Shown here: in pieces, positions 21,844-26,816 of the stretch
Position numbering within the stretch: the stretch's first letter is position 1
Layout: each line of letters starts with the position of its first letter
Assembly (NCBI GenBank): GCA_023404705.1
Contig: JAEYAU010000299.1
Coordinates: 1 to 26,816, forward strand
DNA length: 26,816 nt
From: Pseudomonadota bacterium
GTDB taxonomy: Bacteria > Pseudomonadota > Alphaproteobacteria > Rhizobiales > Xanthobacteraceae
Reading direction: 5' to 3'
Position numbers and translations under genes: made by a program
Notes under the pieces: generated by a model
The model's input: the letters and a program-made list of their open reading frames with translations, nothing else
Databases searched by the model: none
Told to the model about the DNA's origin: nothing

Positions 21844-21872
21844 CGTATAGTGATCCGGCCGGAGGGCGTCAA
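21844..21872 (-). promoter_or_regulatory. rpmB promoter (housekeeping sigma type)
   Basis: On the minus strand TTGACG (21872-21867), a 17-base spacer and TATACG (21849-21844) make the cleanest -35/-10 pair in the window, as expected for a ribosomal protein gene. The start would be near 21837, giving a leader of about 74 bases. Confidence 0.75.
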
Positions 21873-21999
21873 GCCGACACAACCCCTAAGACATCACACA
21901 AAGGACGTATTCGCGGTTGAATAGGCCGATGACTGCCGGCTGGACGGGCGGGGCTGCGCCCTGGTCGGCATGGACACCCCCTGGGGGAAGGGATTGAAC

Positions 22000-22860
22000 T
22001 TGAATCACGTGTCCTCGATGCGTGCCCTGAGCCTGCGTGGGCTGACATTCGGTGCGGTGGCGGCCTGCCTGGTCGCTGCCCCGGCGGCCGCGCAGGGACG
22101 GCTCGAAGCACGCTACACCGCGAGCCTCGCCGGCATGCCGATCGGCTCGGGGGCCTGGGTGATCGAAATCTCGGACACCGAATATACCGCCTACGCCCAA
22201 GGTAAAGCCTCTGGCCTGCTGCAGCTGTTCACGGCGGGCACGGGCTCGGGTGGCGCGCGCGGCACCGTGAGCCAGGGCAGGCTCGCGCCGCGCAGCTACG
22301 CTTCGGTGATCACGGCGGACCGCGAGACCGACAAGGTCGAGATGGCCTTCACGGCCGGCAGCGTGAAGGACTTCAACGTCGACCCGCCGCTCCCGCCCAA
22401 TCCTGAGCGCATCCCGGTCACGGACGCGCACCGTAAGGGCGTGATGGATCCGATGAGCGCCGCGCTGATGCCGGTCGCGGGCAGCGGGGAGCTGCTGACC
22501 CCCGAAGCCTGCAAGCGCAAGCTTCATGTGTTCGACGGCCGCCAGCGCACCGACATCGAGCTCGTCTTCAAGCGCATGGATCGGGTGAAGGCCGAGAAGG
22601 GCTATGAGGGGCCGGTCGTGGTCTGCACGCCGCTCTATCAGCCGATCGCCGGCCATCGCCCGAACCGCGCCGCCATCCAGTATCTGATGAAGACGCAGGA
22701 CATGGAGATCTGGCTCGCGCCGATCGCCGGCACCCGCGTGGTCGTGCCGTTCCGGTTCTCGGTGCCGACGCCGTTCGGCAGCGGCGTCCTGCAGGCCATC
22801 CAGTTCATGACGGTCGCCCAGAGCAAGCCGAGCACGGCCGCGACCGCCAAGACGCAGTAA
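22000..22860 (+). CDS. DUF3108 domain-containing exported protein
   Basis: Exported protein with a signal peptide ending near APAAAQ and a DUF3108 domain over most of the mature chain (ARYTASLAGMPIGSGAWVIE, YAQGKASGLLQLF, SYASVITADRETDKVEMAF, DPMSAALMPV, CTPLYQPIAGHRPN, MEIWLAPIAGTRVVVPFRFS). Family members are periplasmic beta-rich proteins of unknown function. The start is uncertain: TTG 22000 has GGGGAAGGG seven bases upstream and is chosen; ATG 22018 lacks a ribosome site; ATG 21970 would place extra polar residues before the signal peptide. It is divergent from rpmB, a rhizobial arrangement. Confidence 0.82.
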   Translation: MNHVSSMRALSLRGLTFGAVAACLVAAPAAAQGRLEARYTASLAGMPIGSGAWVIEISDTEYTAYAQGKASGLLQLFTAGTGSGGARGTVSQGRLAPRSYASVITADRETDKVEMAFTAGSVKDFNVDPPLPPNPERIPVTDAHRKGVMDPMSAALMPVAGSGELLTPEACKRKLHVFDGRQRTDIELVFKRMDRVKAEKGYEGPVVVCTPLYQPIAGHRPNRAAIQYLMKTQDMEIWLAPIAGTRVVVPFRFSVPTPFGSGVLQAIQFMTVAQSKPSTAATAKTQ

Positions 22861-23301
22861 GCGCGCAGCGGAATCTTTCACGAGCCGAAGCGGTAGCCCC
22901 TTGACTCCGATCGGGAGGCGTGGGCCGTGCGGCGTTTACCAATCAGTGCTGTACCCGTCACCGGGCCTGTACCCCTGGACGCTGCATCTGGTGCGACTCC
23001 CTGATCGTCTGTCCACATCTCGTATGAACGAAATCCGAAGTGACGCGAGTCACCGATTCGGCCGCGATTCGTTCGAGACTCGTTCCGAATGTAAATTCGC
23101 GGCTGCCGCAACGTCGCGAGTTGTGCCGAATTGACCGGGCCAACCCCCGCTTGAGCAAGTTCCCTGATGGGGCTCACCACAATTTTCCCAGGCGCGGTAG
23201 AGGCATACACATGGCATGTCGGGCCAGGTAGCGTTGTGAGGCACATGCGCCTCATAGGAGGGCCGGACGCATTCGCGGTTCAAGAAACGGTGGAGACGTC
23301 C
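22861..23301 (+). promoter_or_regulatory. 441-base region with GANTC cluster and palindrome, upstream of an unidentified gene
   Basis: No gene I can support. It holds seven GANTC sites (CcrM methylation motif): 22871, 22903, 22995, 23047, 23055, 23066 and 23077, the last four within 35 bases. At 23237-23254 is TGAGGCACATGCGCCTCA, an 18-base palindrome with one mismatch, followed by AGGAGG. The base composition is AT-richer than flanking genes, as in a long regulatory region. Confidence 0.5.
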
Positions 23302-23754
23302 ATGGCAATGTCAGGCGCGCGTTTTGCGGCGACCCAGATTCCCAATGAAGAGCAGTGTCCGGTACCGAACGAACTGATCGGGCGTCTCTACCGCGCGGCC
23401 GAGTCGAGCGTGCGCGAGATCGCGGCGACGCTGGCGCCGGCGCAGCAGGCCGAGCTGGCGCTGTTCTGCTACGGCCGCGCCCACTTGCGCGAGATCGGGC
23501 TGACGATCGCGGCGAATTGCGACCGCGACACGCTGATCGCGGCCGCGCACTCCACCGCGGCGGGCGAAGTCATCTACACCCAATCGCGCGCGACAACGCG
23601 GGCGAGCGAAGGTCCGGGGCGTGGTCGCCGGGCCGAAGTCACGCTCGCGAGCAAGTCGTCGAACTCGGCGCTCGCGAAGCTGATCGCCGCCATGGCGGAC
23701 GACGACGCCGAGGCGAACGACAGCTTCGACGGCGGGTTGCCAGCCGAAGCGTGA
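23302..23754 (+). CDS. Unidentified 150-residue soluble protein
   Basis: I do not recognise a family. The start ATG 23302 is set by GTGGAG eight bases upstream; the frame is open further upstream (to 23167), but that part has no ribosome site and is not protein-like. The protein has no signal peptide or membrane segment. Residues about 20-90 look helical and ordered (PNELIGRLYRAAESSVREIA, QQAELALFCYGRAHLREIGL, DRDTLIAAAHSTAAGEVIYT); the rest is Arg/Ser-rich, then SNSALAKLIAAMADDD and an acidic end. Its position between the DUF3108 gene and the helicase is familiar from rhizobial genomes, but no function follows from that. Confidence 0.7.
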   Translation: MAMSGARFAATQIPNEEQCPVPNELIGRLYRAAESSVREIAATLAPAQQAELALFCYGRAHLREIGLTIAANCDRDTLIAAAHSTAAGEVIYTQSRATTRASEGPGRGRRAEVTLASKSSNSALAKLIAAMADDDAEANDSFDGGLPAEA

Positions 23755-23764
23755 GGCTCGCTTC

Positions 23765-23876
23765 GTAGGGCGCAATAGGCGCGAAGCGCCGTATTGCGCC
23801 GTCTGACTCGCCAAGTGCGGAATACGGTCGAGAGGTCCTCGGCGCAATACGCGGCTTCGCCGCTATTGCGCCCTAC
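23765..23876. repeat. 112-bp palindromic element, relative of 21291-21401
   Basis: Left arm 23765-23800 and right arm 23841-23876 are inverted copies beginning GTAGGGCGCAATA and ending TATTGCGCCCTAC. Each arm folds as GGCGCAATA with TATTGCGCC around a GC-rich hairpin (GGCGC-GAA-GCGCC on the left). Compared with the other element the stem GGCGGGTTA is changed to GGCGCAATA on both sides of every stem, so pairing is kept. Confidence 0.88.
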
Positions 23877-23898
23877 AGGTCCAAGTTCCCCAACGCCA

Positions 23899-23928
23899 TT
23901 GTAGTGCTCGACAGCGGCCCCATATTCT
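23899..23928 (+). promoter_or_regulatory. Candidate promoter of the Suv3-like helicase
   Basis: TTGTAG (23899-23904), 18-base spacer, TATTCT (23923-23928). Both hexamers match the housekeeping consensus at four of six positions. It lies 22 bases before the ATG and after the palindromic element. Confidence 0.35.
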
Positions 23929-23949
23929 GCTCTTAGGGCGCCGCACGAC

Positions 23950-26816
23950 ATGGCTGTTTCATTCTCCCCCAACACGAATCGCGACGCCCGCGCCCGCGGG
24001 GTCGGCGTGACGGCCGTGCTCGGGCCGACCAACACGGGCAAGACGCATCTCGCGATCGAGCGCATGCTGGCGCATTCGAGCGGCATGATCGGCTTGCCGC
24101 TGCGCCTGCTCGCGCGCGAGGTCTACAACAAGTGTGTCGAGCGCGTCGGCGCCGACTCGGTCGCGCTGGTGACCGGCGAAGAGAAGATCAAGCCCGCCAA
24201 TCCGCGCTTCTGGGTGTCGACCGTCGAAGCGATGCCGCGCGATCTCGACGTCGCCTTCCTCGCTGTGGATGAGATCCAGCTCGCGGCCGATCTCGAGCGC
24301 GGCCATGTCTTCACCGACCGCATGCTCAATCGGCGCGCGCGCGAGGAGACCATGGTGCTCGGCGCCGAGACCATGCGGCCGATGGTCGAGCGGCTGCTGC
24401 CCGGCGCCAATATCGTCACGCGGCCGCGGCTCTCGCAGCTCAATTTCGCGGGCGACCGCAAGCTCACGCGCCAGCCGCGCCGCACCGCCATCGTCGCGTT
24501 CTCGGCCGACGAGGTCTATGCGATCGCCGAGCTGATCCGCCGCCAGCGCGGCGGCGCCGCGGTGGTGCTGGGCGCGCTCTCGCCGCGCACGCGCAATGCC
24601 CAGGTGGCGCTCTACCAGTCGGGCGACGTCGACTACCTGGTCGCGACCGACGCAATCGGCATGGGTCTCAACCTCGACGTCGATCACGTCGCCTTCGCGT
24701 CGGACCGCAAGTTCGACGGCTATCAATTCCGCCGGCTCAATCCGTCCGAGATGGGACAGATCGCGGGCCGCGCGGGCCGCGCCACGCGCGACGGCACGTT
24801 CGGCACCACGGGACGCTGCGAGCCGTTCGAGCCCGAGCTGGTGCAGCAGCTCGAGAGCCATTCCTTCGAGTCCGTGAAAGTGTTGCAGTGGCGCAGCACC
24901 GCGCTCGATTTTGCCTCGCTCGGCGCGCTCGCGGCCTCGCTCGGCGAGATCCCGACCGAGCAGGGGCTCACGCGCGCGCCGGTCGCCGAGGACATCCTGG
25001 TGCTCGAGCACGCCGCGCGCGACGAGGACGTGCGGGCGCTCGCGACCTCGCGTGCGACGATCGAACGCTTGTGGGAAATCTGCCAGGTGCCGGACTATCG
25101 GCGGCTCTCTCCGGCCGCGCATGCGGAACTGGTGATCACCCTCTATGGTTTTCTCATGCGAGAGGGTAACATCCCGGTCGACTGGTTCGCCCGGCAGGTC
25201 GCGCAGGCGGATCGTACCGATGGCGACATCGACACTCTCTCGCAGCGCATCGCGCATATCAGGACCTGGACCTTTGCGGCAAACCGTCCGGATTGGCTCG
25301 CCGACCCCGAGCACTGGCAGGGCATCACTCGCGCGGTCGAGGACAAGCTCTCGGATGCATTGCATGAGCGACTCACGGCGCGGTTCGTCGACCGCCGCAC
25401 CAGCGTCTTGATGCGGCGGCTGCGCGAGAACGCAATGCTCGAAACCGAAATCACAAAGACAGGCGAGGTGGTCGTCGAAGGCCACAAGATCGGCCGGCTC
25501 GACGGCTTCCAGTTCGCGGCCGACAATACGGGCGCCGCGCACGAGGCGAAGGCGCTGCGCTCGGCCGCGCAGAAGGCGCTGGCGGGCGAGATCGATGCGC
25601 GCGCCGCGCGCGTCGGCACCGCGCCGGACGATCACTTCGTGCTCACCACCGACGGCACCATCCGCTGGCTCGGCGAGGCGGTCGGCAAGGTGATCGCGGG
25701 CGACGACATCATGCGGCCGCGCGTGCGCATCATCGCGGACGAGCAGCTCACCGGCGCCTCCCGCGACACCGTGCAGACGCGGCTCGACCTCTGGCTCAAG
25801 ACGCATATCGAGAAGCTGCTCGGGCCGCTGTTCGCGCTCGGCAATGCCGAGGACGTGACCGGCATCGCGCGCGGCGTCGCCTATCAGCTGATCGAAGGGC
25901 TCGGCGTGCTCGAGCGCCATCGCGTCGCCGAAGACGTGAAGGCGCTCGACCAGACGGCGCGCGCCTCGCTGCGCAAATACGGCGTGCGCTTCGGCGCCTA
26001 TCACATCTACCTGCCGCAGATCCTCAAGCCCGCGGCGCGCGCGCTCGCGGTGCAGCTCTGGGCGCTGAAAGAGGGCGGGCCCGACACCAAGGGGCTCGAC
26101 GAGGTGCCGCATCTCGCGGCGAGTGGTCGCACCTCGTTCCCGGCCGACAAGGCGGTGCCGAAGTCGCTCTATCGCACGGTCGGCTATCGCGTGTGCGGCG
26201 AGCGCGCGGTGCGCGTCGATATTCTGGAGCGGCTCGCCGATCTCATTCGTCCGGCGCTCGCCTGGCGGCCCGGCTCGCCGGGCGAGAAGCCGGCCGGCGC
26301 GGTCGACGGCTCGGGCTTCACCGTGACGGTGGCGATGACCTCGCTCACGGGCTCGTCGGGCGAGGATTTCGCCGGCGTGCTGCGCTCGCTCGGCTATCGC
26401 ATGGAGAAGCGGCCGAAGCCCGCGGAGCCGGCGCCGCAGGAGACGCCGGCTGCCGCTGAGGCCGCGACCGATGCTGCTGCGCCGAACGTCGGCGATGTGA
26501 TCGCGGCCGGCACGGCGCCGGTGGTGACCGAAAGCGTCGAAGCATCCACCGAGGTGGAAGCTCCGATCGCGCCCGCGGATCCGAGCGAGACCGCGCCCGT
26601 GGTCGCGGAAGGCATTGCGCCGATCGTGGCGGAGCCGACGCAGGACATTGTGCAGGAGGCGCCGCAGGAGCCCAGCGCGCCAGCGCCGGCCAGCGAGCCG
26701 ACGGAAAGCGCCCCTGAGGCCGCGACCGAGCCCGCTGCGGAAGCCGCGAGCGCGGCGCCGGCGGAGCCCGAGTTCATCGAGGTGTGGCGGCCCGGCCGTC
26801 CCGAGGAGCGCCGTCC
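23950..26816 (+). CDS. Suv3-like DExH RNA helicase (C-terminus cut by window edge)
   Basis: Superfamily 2 ATP-dependent helicase resembling mitochondrial Suv3. 955 codons are visible. The first domain has Walker A GPTNTGKT (25-32), LPLRLLAREVYNK (motif Ia), TGEEKI and the DEIQ box (107-110; VDEIQLAADLERG). The second has VATDAIGMGLNLDVDHV (motif V) and QIAGRAGRATRDG (motif VI, from about 270). A long C-terminal region with Suv3-like helical parts follows, and from about residue 820 a low-complexity Ala/Pro/Glu-rich tail that continues past the edge with EVWRPGRPEERR. It probably unwinds RNA, by analogy with Suv3 in RNA decay. AGGG upstream of ATG 23950 is a weak ribosome site. Confidence 0.92.
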   Translation, partial: MAVSFSPNTNRDARARGVGVTAVLGPTNTGKTHLAIERMLAHSSGMIGLPLRLLAREVYNKCVERVGADSVALVTGEEKIKPANPRFWVSTVEAMPRDLDVAFLAVDEIQLAADLERGHVFTDRMLNRRAREETMVLGAETMRPMVERLLPGANIVTRPRLSQLNFAGDRKLTRQPRRTAIVAFSADEVYAIAELIRRQRGGAAVVLGALSPRTRNAQVALYQSGDVDYLVATDAIGMGLNLDVDHVAFASDRKFDGYQFRRLNPSEMGQIAGRAGRATRDGTFGTTGRCEPFEPELVQQLESHSFESVKVLQWRSTALDFASLGALAASLGEIPTEQGLTRAPVAEDILVLEHAARDEDVRALATSRATIERLWEICQVPDYRRLSPAAHAELVITLYGFLMREGNIPVDWFARQVAQADRTDGDIDTLSQRIAHIRTWTFAANRPDWLADPEHWQGITRAVEDKLSDALHERLTARFVDRRTSVLMRRLRENAMLETEITKTGEVVVEGHKIGRLDGFQFAADNTGAAHEAKALRSAAQKALAGEIDARAARVGTAPDDHFVLTTDGTIRWLGEAVGKVIAGDDIMRPRVRIIADEQLTGASRDTVQTRLDLWLKTHIEKLLGPLFALGNAEDVTGIARGVAYQLIEGLGVLERHRVAEDVKALDQTARASLRKYGVRFGAYHIYLPQILKPAARALAVQLWALKEGGPDTKGLDEVPHLAASGRTSFPADKAVPKSLYRTVGYRVCGERAVRVDILERLADLIRPALAWRPGSPGEKPAGAVDGSGFTVTVAMTSLTGSSGEDFAGVLRSLGYRMEKRPKPAEPAPQETPAAAEAATDAAAPNVGDVIAAGTAPVVTESVEASTEVEAPIAPADPSETAPVVAEGIAPIVAEPTQDIVQEAPQEPSAPAPASEPTESAPEAATEPAAEAASAAPAEPEFIEVWRPGRPEERR

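Noticed and set aside
23959..26112. A 717-codon open frame antisense to the helicase
   Set aside because: It mirrors the helicase codons, is Arg/His/Leu-rich without domains, and has no ribosome site; the plus-strand frame has all helicase motifs.
1..26816. tRNA or rRNA genes
   Set aside because: No cloverleaf with a T-loop GTTCRANYC and acceptor pairing, and no rRNA-like stretch, was seen on either strand.

Overview
The window comes from a high-GC chromosome of an alphaproteobacterium, most likely order Hyphomicrobiales (Rhizobiales) near Bradyrhizobium/Nitrobacteraceae or Xanthobacteraceae. The reasons are the gene neighbourhoods accA-xerD-aroK-aroB-CNNM/CBS protein and bolA-dnaJ-cobS-cobT-phytase-like esterase-rpmB-DUF3108-Suv3-like helicase, the aerobic-type cobaltochelatase subunits CobS/CobT, and intergenic palindromes of kinds common in this group. 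This placement is inference from gene order and protein type, not from a database search.

Layout. Positions 1-3679, minus strand: a YafK-type L,D-transpeptidase-fold lipoprotein (cut by the left edge), accA, and xerD with a 49-residue membrane miniprotein just upstream of it. Positions 3859-6931, plus strand: aroK-aroB-CNNM/CBS protein, each start overlapping the previous stop by 4 nt. Positions 6964-11315, plus strand: an accessory cassette of two tandem paralogues built as helix-turn-helix, TolB-like domain and TPRs (the second also carrying a C-terminal alpha/beta hydrolase), then an NTF2-like protein preceded by a striking array of four small hairpins. Positions 11396-12487: divergent bolA and a DnaJ-domain protein. 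Positions 12516-16570: a second accessory block, a TRAP transporter (dctP, dctQ, dctM; minus strand) with a divergent IclR regulator. Positions 16874-21287, plus strand: cobS, a small exported protein, cobT and a Tat-exported phytase-like esterase. Then rpmB (minus), a DUF3108 protein, an unidentified protein preceded by a cluster of GANTC sites, and the start of a Suv3-like helicase that runs off the right edge.

Together the window is mainly housekeeping: fatty-acid precursor supply, chromosome dimer resolution, shikimate pathway, Fe-S/stress (BolA), cobalamin cobalt insertion, ribosome, RNA helicase. Two accessory modules sit at junctions of the conserved order. The least ordinary material is the tandem regulator pair with its hydrolase fusion (6964-10807), the hairpin array (10835-10912), two families of large palindromic elements (14341, 16578; 21291, 23765), and the GANTC cluster at 23047-23081. 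I found no tRNA, rRNA, CRISPR array, transposase or riboswitch.
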